Positions 26,207 to 36,207 of a stretch of DNA of 64,000 nt are shown here, piece by piece. Both the position numbers and the translations under genes were made by a program. Origin of the DNA: Lacrimispora defluvii (lineage in GTDB: Bacteria; Bacillota; Clostridia; Lachnospirales; Lachnospiraceae); the NCBI GenBank assembly GCA_013036995.1, contig JAAOXG010000002.1:62001-126000 (forward strand). The letters are read 5' to 3'. Positions within the stretch are counted from its first letter, which is position 1. Every line of letters begins with the position of its first letter. The notes beneath the pieces are model-generated. The model did not search any database and was not told the DNA's origin. It saw only the letters and a program-made list of their open reading frames with translations.

Positions 26207-27991
26207 TTAAATAAGGCTTTTCATCTCTTCCAAAAGGCCTGAAAATACCAAAAGGGCGTCTTTAACCGGCTCTGCTGTGGACATATCAACGCCGCACAGC
26301 TTTAAAAGCTCAACAGGAGGCATGGAACTTCCTCCGCTTAAAAATTTATAATATCCTTTAATAGCTGTCTCATCTCCTGCTAAAATCCGGCTGCTGACCG
26401 CCACTGCAGCGGAAAATCCGGTAGCATACTGGTAAACGTAAAACGGCGTATAAAAATGGGGTATCCTGGACCATTCGAAGTCGATTTCAGGATCAATCAC
26501 CATCTCAGGGCCAAAATAATCTGCATTCAGCTGATGATACATCTGGCACAGCGTCTCTGATGTCAAAACCTCTCCCTGTGCTGCAAGACGGTGGGCCTTG
26601 TCTTCAAATTCCGCAAACATTGCCTGCCGGTACAGAGTACCCCGGAAACTGTCCATAAAATGATTTAACAGATAGGCTCGTTCTTTTTTATCCTCTGTAA
26701 TCTCAAGAAGATGTCTGATTAACAGGGCCTCATTGCAGGTACTGGCAACCTCAGCAACAAAAATTTTATAACCTGCATCCACATAAGTCTGGTTTTTATC
26801 AGAAAACCAGCTGTGGAGAGCATGACCCATCTCGTGAGCCAGGGTAAAGACACTGTCAAGGGTTCCATTAAAGTTCAAAAGTACGTAAGGGTGAACTCCA
26901 TATACTCCCCAGGAATAAGCACCGCTTCGTTTCCCTTCGTTCTCATACACATCGATCCACCGGTGATCAAAACCTTCTTTTAACAGAGACAGATAATGAT
27001 CTCCCAAAGGCTTTAACCCTTCAAGCACCATATTCTTTGCCTCTTCAAAGGAAATGGTCCGTTCTTCCCTGGATACCATGGGAACATAGAGATCATACAT
27101 ATGAAGTGTGTCCACTCCCAGCGCCTTCTTTCTCAATGCCACATACTCATGTAGGTATGGAAGCCCGTCACGGACAGCCTTAATGAGATTATCATAAACC
27201 TCTTCTGAAACCTCATTTTCTGCCAGGGAATGGGCTCTGGCAGAGGGATAATTTCTTGCTGTTGCGTAAAATGCAGACTTTTTCACATTAGAAGAAAAGG
27301 TAGCTGCCAGAGTATTTCCAAACTGCTTATATACTCCATAAAGACCATAAAATGCGGATTTTCGAACTTCCCTGTCCTGTTTTTCCATAAGGGCAACGTA
27401 ATTGCCATGACTGATTTTTACAGTGTTTCCGTTCTCATCCTTAATTTCAGGGAATTTTACATCAGCATTATTAAACATATTGAAAATTTCCGATGAGCCG
27501 GAGGTCGCTTCCATAGAACCGGCAAGCAGCGCTTCCATGGCTGCCGGAAGTGTGTGTGCTTTCTTTTTTAATATCACTTCAAAGGTGCGGTTATAGCGGT
27601 TCAGCTCAGGAACTGCTTCACGGTATTCTTTTAACAGTTCTTCGGATATGGTTAAGATCTCAGGTATGATATAGGATGATAAACCAGCAGCCTGATAGGA
27701 CAATGCCCTGGCTTTTGATGACAATCCCTGGTATCTGGCATTCCCCGTGTCTTCGTCAGATTTTTGTTTTCCATATACAAACAAAGTCTCAATCTTTAAT
27801 GACACCTCTTCATCAAATTTGAGACAGGAAAAAAGCATCTCGCCAGACTGGGCCAGATGTCCTTCAAACTTTTTATAACCTGAAAGCGAGCGTTCTGTTT
27901 CGTGGAATAAATCCTCCCAGGCCTCCTCAGACGGCAGTATGTCCGCCAGGTTCCAGGTGTCGCAAACTGGTATTTCTTCTCTCTTTTTCAA
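26207..27991 (-). CDS. pepF: Oligoendopeptidase F
   Basis: A 594-residue M3-family metallopeptidase with the zinc motif HEMGHALHSW and the downstream Glu in EVASTCNEALL. It degrades short peptides in the cytoplasm. The start is taken as the TTG at 27991 because GGAGGG lies 6 nt before it and the protein then begins MKKREEIPVCDTWNL; the upstream ATG at 28036 has no site and would add 15 unlikely residues. Confidence 0.92.
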   Translation of the reverse strand: MKKREEIPVCDTWNLADILPSEEAWEDLFHETERSLSGYKKFEGHLAQSGEMLFSCLKFDEEVSLKIETLFVYGKQKSDEDTGNARYQGLSSKARALSYQAAGLSSYIIPEILTISEELLKEYREAVPELNRYNRTFEVILKKKAHTLPAAMEALLAGSMEATSGSSEIFNMFNNADVKFPEIKDENGNTVKISHGNYVALMEKQDREVRKSAFYGLYGVYKQFGNTLAATFSSNVKKSAFYATARNYPSARAHSLAENEVSEEVYDNLIKAVRDGLPYLHEYVALRKKALGVDTLHMYDLYVPMVSREERTISFEEAKNMVLEGLKPLGDHYLSLLKEGFDHRWIDVYENEGKRSGAYSWGVYGVHPYVLLNFNGTLDSVFTLAHEMGHALHSWFSDKNQTYVDAGYKIFVAEVASTCNEALLIRHLLEITEDKKERAYLLNHFMDSFRGTLYRQAMFAEFEDKAHRLAAQGEVLTSETLCQMYHQLNADYFGPEMVIDPEIDFEWSRIPHFYTPFYVYQYATGFSAAVAVSSRILAGDETAIKGYYKFLSGGSSMPPVELLKLCGVDMSTAEPVKDALLVFSGLLEEMKSLI

Positions 27992-28074
27992 TTTGATCCC
28001 TCCAACTGCTTTACATGTGTTTATTCTATCACCCATATTTCAAAGAGACAATCAGCAATATGGAAAATATTTGA

Positions 28075-28104
28075 TTGAATTTTACTATTTTATTGTATTA
28101 TACT
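28075..28104 (+). promoter_or_regulatory. Promoter of the plus-strand GNAT gene
   Basis: TTGAAT, 18 nt, TATACT ends 28 nt before the GNAT start codon. It is the only plausible promoter in the gap between divergent pepF and this gene. Confidence 0.55.
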
Positions 28105-28131
28105 ATACGAAAACAAACCAGGAGTAAAACC

Positions 28132-28896
28132 ATGAATCTTATCCGAACAAATACACCAGATGCCCGTTTGACAAAAGACCTCCGTCTTTTACAGGAAACC
28201 TGCAATAAATACGATCATATCTCTTTCTCATTTCCTTTGGAGGAAGAGTGCATCTGCTGTTTATTATATGAAAATGAACGCCTCTTATCCGCTCTTATCG
28301 CTTTTTTTACTGATTCTGACACTATGGAATGCTATGGCTGTACCCTTCCCGGCGAACGGCAGAAAGGTCATTTTACATCTCTTTTAAAAGAGCTGGTAAA
28401 TGATTATCCTGACTGCGATTTTTTATTCCCAGTGTACGAAAACTGCGGTGATGGAATAAAAACAATGCAGGCTATGGAGGCTTCTTTCTGTTACACGGAA
28501 CATTTTATGGAACGTTCCATTCCTGTTTCAGCAAAATCCGGATTGGAGGAAGAAAATGAAGAAAGAAATGATTTAACCATCTCATCCCATAAAAATTCCG
28601 ATGGTCAGATCTGCTATGAATTTTTTAAGGATAAGGAAGCAGTCGGGATGTGCAGTCTTGATATTCAGGAAAAAAGCGCTTATTTATATGGATTTGAAAT
28701 ATCCAAACCCCTGCGGGGGCAGGGTCTGGGAACTGCCTGCCTGGGTTTATTCTTAAAGACTTATACTTCTCTTCCTGCAGATAAAAGAACGAAAACCATC
28801 TATTTACAGGTATCCGGCGACAATCTTCCGGCCGTGGCTCTGTATAAGAAAGCCGGTTTTAAGATCCGGGAAAGCCTGTCCTACTATTTATACTAA
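28132..28896 (+). CDS. GNAT-family N-acetyltransferase
   Basis: This 254-residue protein has a degenerate N-terminal half (residues 1-125) and a C-terminal GNAT domain with the acetyl-CoA loop ISKPLRGQGLGTACLGLFL and the closing VSGDNLPAVALYKKAGFKI. The two-part layout suggests a tandem GNAT in which only the second half is active. CAGGAG precedes the ATG at 28132. It converges with another GNAT gene, with 3 nt between the stops. Substrate unknown. Confidence 0.82.
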   Translation: MNLIRTNTPDARLTKDLRLLQETCNKYDHISFSFPLEEECICCLLYENERLLSALIAFFTDSDTMECYGCTLPGERQKGHFTSLLKELVNDYPDCDFLFPVYENCGDGIKTMQAMEASFCYTEHFMERSIPVSAKSGLEEENEERNDLTISSHKNSDGQICYEFFKDKEAVGMCSLDIQEKSAYLYGFEISKPLRGQGLGTACLGLFLKTYTSLPADKRTKTIYLQVSGDNLPAVALYKKAGFKIRESLSYYLY

Positions 28897-28899
28897 GCT

Positions 28900-29535
28900 C
28901 TAGTGCATTTCTCTTATCATACAGTACTGTTTTAACTCAAAATGCTTTTCAACCACGCCGAAAAGTCTGAAACCAAAATGTTCATAAAAACTTACATTGC
29001 TGTGTTTATGGGTTTCCAGTGATATCATGAGATGATTTCTGTCTGCAAATTCTATGGCCTCTTTTAGAAGACAGGCAGAAATTCCATGATGCTGCATACT
29101 GGGTCTCACTGCCAGATAGATAATGTGAAGCCGTTCTTCCTGGTGAAGCTGATCAGTCCATCTGGAATTTAAATAATCCCTTCCCTGAAAAAAATTCCAG
29201 AATGTCTTCAGCGACCTGTCTTCCTTGATTAGATAACTATCTGTTTTCAAAGTTGCTGCTGCTTCTGCCAGATAATAATGAACAGGATTGAAAACTTCCG
29301 ATTCATCATCCACAACCATGATTCCGTTAATATCCGGACTGTCCGCATAAATCTCACAAGTCTCAAAAAATTCCTCCATATCACATTCAAATAGTTCTGG
29401 GAGAAGACGTTTCCTTGTATCTGCGTCCGGGATCAGATTGCAATAAAGTGGATCCCCCTCAAAACACTCTGTCAGCAGCTGCTTTAATTTCTCAATATCC
29501 TTTTTTTGCACCCGGTACAATCGGTCACTTTCCAT
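28900..29535 (-). CDS. GNAT-family N-acetyltransferase
   Basis: A 211-residue GNAT protein. The acetyl-CoA region is VRPSMQHHGISACLLKEAIEFA, where the usual Arg/Gln-x-x-Gly-x-Gly loop is weakened to QHHGIS, and HSNVSFYEHFGFRL closes the fold. The substrate is unknown. It faces the other GNAT gene end to end. Confidence 0.8.
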   Translation of the reverse strand: MESDRLYRVQKKDIEKLKQLLTECFEGDPLYCNLIPDADTRKRLLPELFECDMEEFFETCEIYADSPDINGIMVVDDESEVFNPVHYYLAEAAATLKTDSYLIKEDRSLKTFWNFFQGRDYLNSRWTDQLHQEERLHIIYLAVRPSMQHHGISACLLKEAIEFADRNHLMISLETHKHSNVSFYEHFGFRLFGVVEKHFELKQYCMIREMH

Positions 29536-29712
29536 AATCCTGAGCCTCTTTTTTTAATCTTTTTCACGGTGATTGTAGCACAATAATCATCAAGCTTCAA
29601 TGGATTTCGCAGATATTACTGCTTACTTCCTTGCTTGTATTTATCCTACCATTATTATATAATAAGAATGATAAAAAGGTACCGCAAATTACAAGAGAGG
29701 GGCATGCATACT

Positions 29713-30492
29713 ATGATCGATATCAAAAAGTTTATTGATTTGAAGGCATTGCAGTCGATTCAGGATCAGTTTTCGGAAGCGACAGGGTTAGCAGCAATCG
29801 CGGTGGATGCAGAGGGTAATTATATCACAAAAGGCAGCAATTTCACAGAGTTCTGCATGAAATACACAAGAAACAGTGAAGATGGGTTAAAGCGTTGTGA
29901 AGCCTGCGACAAAGAAGGAAGAGGAACTTATTTCTGCCATGCGGGGCTTATGGATTTTTCCTCTGACATCATTGTGAAAGGGGAAAAGGTGGGAGCAATC
30001 ATCGGAGGACAGGTTTTGCCCTCTCAGCCAGATGAAGAAAAGTTTCGTACCATTGCCAGAGAGCTGGGAATTAACGAAGAGGAATATATCGGTGCACTAA
30101 GAAAAGTACCGGTACGATTGGAATCCACCATCAAAGCTGCTGCACAGATGCTTGGCAGCATAGTGAACCAGCTGGTTAATATGGAATACATACAGGCAAT
30201 CTCCGGCAAAAGAGACAGCGTACTGGATAAAGAAATTGACAGCATCAAAATCTCATTGAATGAAGTAACAGCAAAAACCCACGACCTACAGAAGGTGGCT
30301 TCCATGGAAAATATTCTTTCCATTAACGCCTCCATTGAGGCGGCCAGAGCCGGCGAGGCAGGTGTTGGCTTTGCGGTGGTAGCAAGAGAATTTGGGGAGA
30401 TCTCCAAAAGCTCTGGTGAGGTCTATGAACGAATCCATGAACTGGTGGCAGATATACAGAAATCGGTCAGAAACTTAACTGAGATTGTGTAA
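29713..30492 (+). CDS. PocR sensory domain joined to a short chemoreceptor signalling tip
   Basis: A 259-residue soluble protein. Residues about 5-155 form a PocR-type ligand-binding domain (DLKALQSIQDQFSEATGLAA, with CEAC, FCHAGLMDF and IIGGQVLPSQPD). Residues about 165-259 are helical and hold the hairpin tip ENILSINASIEAARAGEAG, followed by GFAVVAREFGEIS. There is no membrane segment. The start at 29713 has GAGAGGGG 10 nt upstream. It may signal to CheA in the cytoplasm or have another role. Confidence 0.85.
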   Translation: MIDIKKFIDLKALQSIQDQFSEATGLAAIAVDAEGNYITKGSNFTEFCMKYTRNSEDGLKRCEACDKEGRGTYFCHAGLMDFSSDIIVKGEKVGAIIGGQVLPSQPDEEKFRTIARELGINEEEYIGALRKVPVRLESTIKAAAQMLGSIVNQLVNMEYIQAISGKRDSVLDKEIDSIKISLNEVTAKTHDLQKVASMENILSINASIEAARAGEAGVGFAVVAREFGEISKSSGEVYERIHELVADIQKSVRNLTEIV

Positions 30493-30509
30493 GGGATCTA
30501 TAATAAAAA

Positions 30510-30535
30510 GGCATGCACTTATTCCAGTGCATGCC
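30510..30535. terminator. Bidirectional terminator between convergent genes
   Basis: GGCATGCACT and AGTGCATGCC pair perfectly around a 6-nt loop. T-rich tracts lie on both sides, so it can end both the chemoreceptor-like gene and yebC. Confidence 0.85.
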
Positions 30536-30545
30536 CCGTTTTATT

Positions 30546-31274
30546 TTATTCGTCCCAGTTATGATAGGTTGCCTGTACATCGTCTTCTGCATCTAACAAA
30601 TCCAGAATCCGGTTCATCTTCTTTAATGAGTCCTCGTCAGTCAGCTCCACCCATGTCTGTGGGATCATGGTAACTTCAGCCTGAATCATGGGAACTTTTG
30701 CTGCTTCCAATGCTTCGCGTACTGCGCTGAACTCTTCTGGTGCAATCAGAACCTCGAAGCTGTCCTCTTCTTCTGAGAAATCTTCCGCACCTGCATCCAG
30801 AGCAATCATCATGAGTTCATCTGCATCCATATCACATTCTTCTTTATCTATAATGATCTGTCCCTTTTTATCAAACATAAAAGATACACAGCCTGGAGTA
30901 CCCACATTCCCGCCGCCTTTTGTAAATGCGTTCTTTACGTTGGCAGCAGTCCGGTTTTTATTATCTGTCAGAGTATCTACGATGATCGCCACTCCATTAG
31001 GGCCGTATCCCTCGTATGTAATCGTCTCATAGTTAACAGAGTTGGCATCTCCGGCAGCTTTTTTAATACCCCTGTCAATGGTGTCATTGGGCATGTTATT
31101 GGCTTTCGCTTTTGCTATTACATCACGGAGCCTACTGTTGTTCGCAGGGTCTGATCCGCCTTCTTTTACCGCTACTGCAATTTCTCTTCCGATTACAGTA
31201 AATATTTTACCTTTTGCAGCATCGTTTCTTTCTTTTTTGTGCTTAATATTTGCGAACTTTGAATGTCCTGACAT
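30546..31274 (-). CDS. YebC/PmpR-family protein
   Basis: The 242-residue protein opens [22 protein letters not shown] and contains [17 protein letters not shown] and [15 protein letters not shown], the family hallmarks. Members were described as transcription regulators; work on TACO1/YebC links them to translation of proline-rich stretches. AAAGGAG precedes the ATG. It is monocistronic, with a terminator beyond its stop. Confidence 0.93.
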   Translation of the reverse strand: MSGHSKFANIKHKKERNDAAKGKIFTVIGREIAVAVKEGGSDPANNSRLRDVIAKAKANNMPNDTIDRGIKKAAGDANSVNYETITYEGYGPNGVAIIVDTLTDNKNRTAANVKNAFTKGGGNVGTPGCVSFMFDKKGQIIIDKEECDMDADELMMIALDAGAEDFSEEEDSFEVLIAPEEFSAVREALEAAKVPMIQAEVTMIPQTWVELTDEDSLKKMNRILDLLDAEDDVQATYHNWDE

Positions 31275-31434
31275 CGCTACAACACTCCTTTTCTTTCTCT
31301 ATTTCGTCCTCTTTATATCGGAAAATAACATCTTTTCTATTCTATCACTATTTATTTCATCTTGCAAGAAAAAAACAATACACAGCTGCCATATCCCTCC
31401 TGTCTGATGCAGGAAAGTTCTGGCAGCTGTGTGC

Positions 31435-32841
31435 TTATGATTCTTTTTCAGAGTCTTTTAACTCAGATTCCGTTTTTCTGACCGTTTTTTCTTCCTCAGA
31501 AAGCACTTCTTGCTCTTCCTTCCAGACACGAACCGTCTGGATCATCTTGTTCTCCACCTGAATGATCTTAAAACGATATCCCATAATGGATACTTCTGAT
31601 TCTTCCCCTTCCTGGGGAATCCGGTCCAGTCTGGAAATAAGCAGACCATTTATTGTATCATAGGAGTCATAATCCTCCTCATCAAATTCAATGTCTAATG
31701 CCCGTTCCACGTCTTCCAGGGTAGTCATACCATTCATAACGTAAGTACCGTCATCCGATGGTACGATATATTCTTCATCCATATCATACTCGTCAAGAAT
31801 ATTGCCTACAATCTCTTCCAGAATGTCTTCCATGGTAACAATACCGGAAGTCTGACCATATTCATCAACCACAATTACCATGTGGATCTTTCTGGACTGC
31901 ATCTCTTTAAACAGGGTATCAAGATTCCTGGTTTCGGGAATGAAATGAGCTTCTCTTAAAAGTCCTTCAATCTCCCAGAGCTGCCGGCTGCCATTCTCTT
32001 CTATTTCAGCGGCAATCAGTGCATCCTTCATATGAAGAATACCAATGATGTCATCCACATCTTTTTTATAGACCGGATACCGGGAATTATACCCCTCTGT
32101 CAGGATAAATGTTACCGCATCTTTTAACATCATCTCTCCGTCCAGGGAAACCAGATTCTTTCTGTGAGTCATGATATCCGCAGCTTCCTTGTCATTGAGT
32201 TCAAAGATATTGGTGATCATCTCCGCTTCCCTGGCTTCTAACACACCCTGTTCATGCCCCTCATTTACCATGGACATAATGTCCTCTTCGGTTACGTTCT
32301 CATTGTCTGATGCCATATCAATGCCCATGACCTTAAGAACTATGAAAGCAATCAGGTTTGCAACCCACGCAAAGGGAATCAGGGGAATCATAATAAAAGT
32401 TACTGCGGGAAGCATACGGTATCCCCACTTTTCCGGATTCTCAGCTGCACAGCGCTTTGGAATAATAATACCGAAGCTGATCAGCAGAATAATTAAGCAG
32501 GCACCTACAAGGAAAAGGCTGAAAAGAGAAATCCACCGGTTGGGGCCATCGCTCCCCCGGCTTAAGATTGCTTCCAGCCAGATCTTAAACTGTCCTAATA
32601 CAAACGCTCCCGTCACCATTCCAATCAGGTTGGTGGTGATCTGAATGGTGTTCACAAATCTGGTTGGTCTGTTAACGATATGCAGCAGTTTTGCAGCTTT
32701 CTCGCTGCCTTCTTCCATCTGATGTTCCAATTCTGTCGTATTCACATTCTGAATTGCTGCACCAAATCCATAAAAAATTGCATCCAATACGATAAAAGCA
32801 ATAAAAATAATCACGCGTATAAGCGGATTGCCATCGTCCAT
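31435..32841 (-). CDS. CNNM/HlyC-CorC family membrane protein
   Basis: A 468-residue protein with a DUF21/CNNM transmembrane domain (residues about 1-185, including IIPKRCAAENPEKW), two CBS domains (about 205-330, with VIVVDEYGQTSGIVTMEDILEEIVG), and a C-terminal CorC_HlyC domain (about 350-440). Family members affect Mg2+ or other divalent cation export. The older name hemolysin is not supported as a function. The C-terminal tail is very Glu/Lys-rich. Confidence 0.9.
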   Translation of the reverse strand: MDDGNPLIRVIIFIAFIVLDAIFYGFGAAIQNVNTTELEHQMEEGSEKAAKLLHIVNRPTRFVNTIQITTNLIGMVTGAFVLGQFKIWLEAILSRGSDGPNRWISLFSLFLVGACLIILLISFGIIIPKRCAAENPEKWGYRMLPAVTFIMIPLIPFAWVANLIAFIVLKVMGIDMASDNENVTEEDIMSMVNEGHEQGVLEAREAEMITNIFELNDKEAADIMTHRKNLVSLDGEMMLKDAVTFILTEGYNSRYPVYKKDVDDIIGILHMKDALIAAEIEENGSRQLWEIEGLLREAHFIPETRNLDTLFKEMQSRKIHMVIVVDEYGQTSGIVTMEDILEEIVGNILDEYDMDEEYIVPSDDGTYVMNGMTTLEDVERALDIEFDEEDYDSYDTINGLLISRLDRIPQEGEESEVSIMGYRFKIIQVENKMIQTVRVWKEEQEVLSEEEKTVRKTESELKDSEKES

Positions 32842-32936
32842 CTGAAAATTCTACTCCTTTTGTTGATTTTCTTTCGTATTTTTTCTCACAACTATTTAAG
32901 AATATACCATTTTATCAGCATTCCGTCAATGGTGAA

Positions 32937-33284
32937 CTATGTATTCAGTTCTAAGCTGATTCTTAATGCACAGTCCACTTCCTGCTGCAGTTTTTCATCA
33001 ATATGACAAATTTTCTCTTTCAGTCTCTGCTTGTCAATGGTTCGCAGCTGTTCCAAAAGTATAACTGAATCTTTGATCATATCGCATTTTTTTGTATCCA
33101 GTTCCACATGGGTAGGCAGCTTTGCCTTATTCATTCTTGAGGTAATCGCTGCACAGATCACAGTGGGACTGTGCTTATTACCGATGTCATTTTGTATAAT
33201 AAGAACCGGGCGAATCCCGCCCTGTTCAGAGCCTACTACCGGTCTTAGATCGGCATAATAAATGTCTCCACGTCTGATTATCAC
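32937..33284 (-). CDS. ndoA: EndoA/MazF-type mRNA interferase
   Basis: A 115-residue toxin beginning [23 protein letters not shown], with [18 protein letters not shown] and the C-terminal family residues. EndoA cuts single-stranded RNA at short motifs. The GTG at 33284 is chosen because GGAG is 9 nt upstream and the length then matches the family; an ATG at 33365 would add 27 residues. It lies downstream of alr as in Bacillus, but no ndoAI antitoxin gene fits in the 115-nt gap. Confidence 0.9.
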   Translation of the reverse strand: MIIRRGDIYYADLRPVVGSEQGGIRPVLIIQNDIGNKHSPTVICAAITSRMNKAKLPTHVELDTKKCDMIKDSVILLEQLRTIDKQRLKEKICHIDEKLQQEVDCALRISLELNT

Positions 33285-33399
33285 ATTCTCACACTCCGTC
33301 AATTTATTTAAGTCTATTATTGACCTACTTTGACTCGTGTATTCACTTAAGTTTTTCCGCCGCATACCTTATCATATGATATGGACATGGAGTTGGTTA

Positions 33400-34587
33400 T
33401 TACACCTTTAAAAAGGCGCTGTAACAATCGTTAAAATAATCTTTTGTTCCCACTACTTCACCGTGTTCCACATAGACCCTGGGCACCCGTTTGCTGATGT
33501 CACAAAGAATTTCATAATGAAAGCCGCCGCACCGTTCGGCCAGTTCTTCCACTGTAATCTGTTCTTTTCCCTGTCTTCCCACTATAACAACCTCATCCTC
33601 TTCTTTGGCTCCCTGAATCGATGTGACATCAACCATAAACTGATCCATACACACCCTTCCAAGAATTTTAGCCCGCTGTCCCCTGATTAAGACCTCGCCT
33701 TTTCCAGATAAATTTCTGGGATAGCCATCTCCATATCCCACGGGGATTGTAGCCACTGTCATTTCCTGCTGAGCTGTAAATGTTCCACCATAGCTGACAG
33801 AAGTTCCGGGTCCGATTTTTTTTATGTAGGTAATGGTACTTTTTAATTCCATGGCAGGTTTTAGCTTCACAGGTTCTTTTTTTACCTCTGCGGAAGGATA
33901 CAACCCGTAGATAGAAATTCCTGCACGAACCAGATGAAAATTAGCCTCCTGCAAATCTATAATTCCTGCACTGTTGGAACAGTGAAGGACAGGAATGGTG
34001 ATTCCTCTTTTGCCTAGCATATCTACAAATGCCTGAAATTTCTCAATCTGTGATCCAGTCGCTTTTTTATCCGTTTCATCTGCTTTTGCGAAATGAGTAA
34101 AGAGCCCTTCAGCATAAATCCCAGGCAGTCTGCAGATCTTTGCCGCCTCCTCCGCTGCCTCTTCTGTAACCGGATATCCAATCCTGCTCATGCCAGTATC
34201 AAGTGCCAGATGAACCACAGCTTTCTTTCCTGCTTTTTCCGCCAATTCAGAAAGGCGCATGGCTTTCTGAAGCTGAAATGCGGCAGAGCTGATATCATAA
34301 TCCACCAGAAGCTGATAGCCATCATAGGGGACCACGCCAAGAACCAGAATGGGCTTTGTGATTCCATGTTTTCTAAGTATCACGCCTTCTTCCACTGTGG
34401 CCACTGCATATCCCCAGACATAAGGATCTATTGCCAGAGCCACAGGGACAGAACCATGACCATATCCATCGGATTTTACAACCCCGATCATCTTTGTCTC
34501 CGGCTTTAAATTTGCTTTCATCTCTTCCATGTTGTACCGGATTGCGTCTAAATCTACTGTTTCATATACCCTTCCATATGTTTTCAT
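33400..34587 (-). CDS. alr: Alanine racemase
   Basis: This 395-residue fold-type III PLP enzyme makes D-alanine for peptidoglycan. VVKSDGYGHG holds the PLP lysine, SYGGTFTA leads to the catalytic tyrosine region, and VGYGDGYPRNLSG and VCMDQFMVDVT are typical. It starts 3 nt after the NAD(P)H-hydrate repair gene and is followed by ndoA. Confidence 0.95.
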   Translation of the reverse strand: MKTYGRVYETVDLDAIRYNMEEMKANLKPETKMIGVVKSDGYGHGSVPVALAIDPYVWGYAVATVEEGVILRKHGITKPILVLGVVPYDGYQLLVDYDISSAAFQLQKAMRLSELAEKAGKKAVVHLALDTGMSRIGYPVTEEAAEEAAKICRLPGIYAEGLFTHFAKADETDKKATGSQIEKFQAFVDMLGKRGITIPVLHCSNSAGIIDLQEANFHLVRAGISIYGLYPSAEVKKEPVKLKPAMELKSTITYIKKIGPGTSVSYGGTFTAQQEMTVATIPVGYGDGYPRNLSGKGEVLIRGQRAKILGRVCMDQFMVDVTSIQGAKEEDEVVIVGRQGKEQITVEELAERCGGFHYEILCDISKRVPRVYVEHGEVVGTKDYFNDCYSAFLKV

Positions 34588-34590
34588 GAT

Positions 34591-36117
34591 TTATTCCCTC
34601 GTTCGCTCCTGCAATAATTTACCAGTCTCATCTGCCAGTTCTCTGGCAAGAAGACTGTAATCTCCATATTTTTTCTTTCTCATATCCCCCGCCAGACCGT
34701 GAAGCCATACCCCCAGTGCTGCTGCATCGGGTTCCTCCATTCCCATTGCCAGTAACCCGGCCAGAATTCCGGTCAGAACATCTCCTGCACCTGCCTTTGC
34801 CATGGAACTGTTCCCGCTGCTGTTTACATAGGTTCTCTGATCATTAAGTGCAGCAATGGTAACTGCATCTTTTAATATGCAGGTTATTCCAAACCGGTCC
34901 GCATACTCCCTGGCTGTCTGAATGAGATGTTTTTTTATTAGTTCTACCGAGCTCCCGGTAAGTCTTGCCATTTCTCCCAGATGAGGGGTAATGATAATGT
35001 TCTCCGTGTAATAACTGGTAAGTTCCGGATTACTGGCAATAGTATTCAGCCCGTCAGCATCTACAATTACCGGAACATAGGCATTTACAAGAATGGATTC
35101 CACCAGATTTTTCACATAAGCTTCCTGCCCCAGTCCCGGTCCCAAAACAATCACACTGGCCCACTCACACTGTTCAATCAAAAGCTGTTCAAAGTTCCCC
35201 GTTTTCGGTTCAGCATCTGATGACCGGTAGGAAACAATCACAGCTTCAGGAAGTAAGGTCTGCAAAATCCCCCTGTTCTCCTCCACAGTAAAGATCCGGA
35301 CCAGACCAGCACCAGTCCGATAGGCGGAAAGTGCACTTAAATATGCAGCCCCGCTCATGTTTCTGGAGCCGGCAACCAGGAGAACTTTACCAAAGCTGCC
35401 TTTATTGGAATAGGCCGGCCGACTGGGGATCAGTGTCATGTCAGACTCCTGAAATGTAAAATATCCGGTCTTCACATAATTCATACTTTCAGGAGGAAAA
35501 CCAATATCCTCTACAATCACCCTGCCGCTGTATTCTTTTCCAGGGTACAGCATGGTACCAAGTTTTTCATATCCGAATGTAACCGTTAAATCTGCAGGGA
35601 TTGCAGTTCCCATAATCTGTCCGGTATTGGAGTGAATGCCGGATGGAATATCCACTGCAATTGTAAATTCCGGTTTACACCTGATTACGGTTTTCATCAT
35701 CTCCAGATGGGCACCAAGAATCTCCCTGTCAAGCCCTACGCCAAACAGCGCGTCAATGAGCAGACTGCAGGTTCCCGGGTTTCCCTCCATTCCTTCCATT
35801 ACTTTTACTCCTGTTTTCTCTGCAATGGAGAGCTGGGTTAAATATTCACTGCTTCCTTTGTCCTTTTTTCCAGCAAGAATAACCAGAACATGATAACCGC
35901 TTATATGAAGCATTCTGGCAACAGCGATTCCGTCAGCACCGTTGTTACCGCTCCCGCACAGCACCCACACCGGTTCCGTCTGTTTCACATGATTTACTGC
36001 TTCTTTAAAAACGGATAGGGCTGCCCGCTCCATCAGTACCAGTGATGGGATACCAATTTGTTCTATGGTATATTGGTCAACCTGCTTCATCTGTTCTCCC
36101 GTTACCAGATATCTCAT
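34591..36117 (-). CDS. nnr: Bifunctional NAD(P)H-hydrate epimerase/dehydratase
   Basis: The 508-residue protein repairs hydrated NAD(P)H. The N-terminal epimerase half (residues 1-210) has WVLCGSGNNGADGIAVAR and VDIPSGIHSNTG. The C-terminal dehydratase half (about 220-500) has GSRNMSGAAYLSA, ADGLNT and AKAGAGDVLTGILAGLLA. The ATG at 36117 follows AGGCGGG; a start at 36138 would add 7 residues. Confidence 0.93.
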   Translation of the reverse strand: MRYLVTGEQMKQVDQYTIEQIGIPSLVLMERAALSVFKEAVNHVKQTEPVWVLCGSGNNGADGIAVARMLHISGYHVLVILAGKKDKGSSEYLTQLSIAEKTGVKVMEGMEGNPGTCSLLIDALFGVGLDREILGAHLEMMKTVIRCKPEFTIAVDIPSGIHSNTGQIMGTAIPADLTVTFGYEKLGTMLYPGKEYSGRVIVEDIGFPPESMNYVKTGYFTFQESDMTLIPSRPAYSNKGSFGKVLLVAGSRNMSGAAYLSALSAYRTGAGLVRIFTVEENRGILQTLLPEAVIVSYRSSDAEPKTGNFEQLLIEQCEWASVIVLGPGLGQEAYVKNLVESILVNAYVPVIVDADGLNTIASNPELTSYYTENIIITPHLGEMARLTGSSVELIKKHLIQTAREYADRFGITCILKDAVTIAALNDQRTYVNSSGNSSMAKAGAGDVLTGILAGLLAMGMEEPDAAALGVWLHGLAGDMRKKKYGDYSLLARELADETGKLLQERTRE

Positions 36118-36147
36118 ACTGCACCCGCCTTTCTCCATAGCAAACTA

Positions 36148-36181
36148 CCGGCAGCAAAGAGGATTCCTCTTTGGCTGCCGG
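36148..36181. terminator. Strong hairpin between rex and nnr
   Basis: CCGGCAGC(C)AAAGAGG forms an about 15-bp stem with one bulge and a 3-nt loop. It has no clear T-run on the minus strand, so it could be a weak terminator or a processing site between rex and the nnr-alr-ndoA operon. Confidence 0.5.
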
Positions 36182-36207
36182 CAGGCATATTAATTGTTCT
36201 TTGCTGT

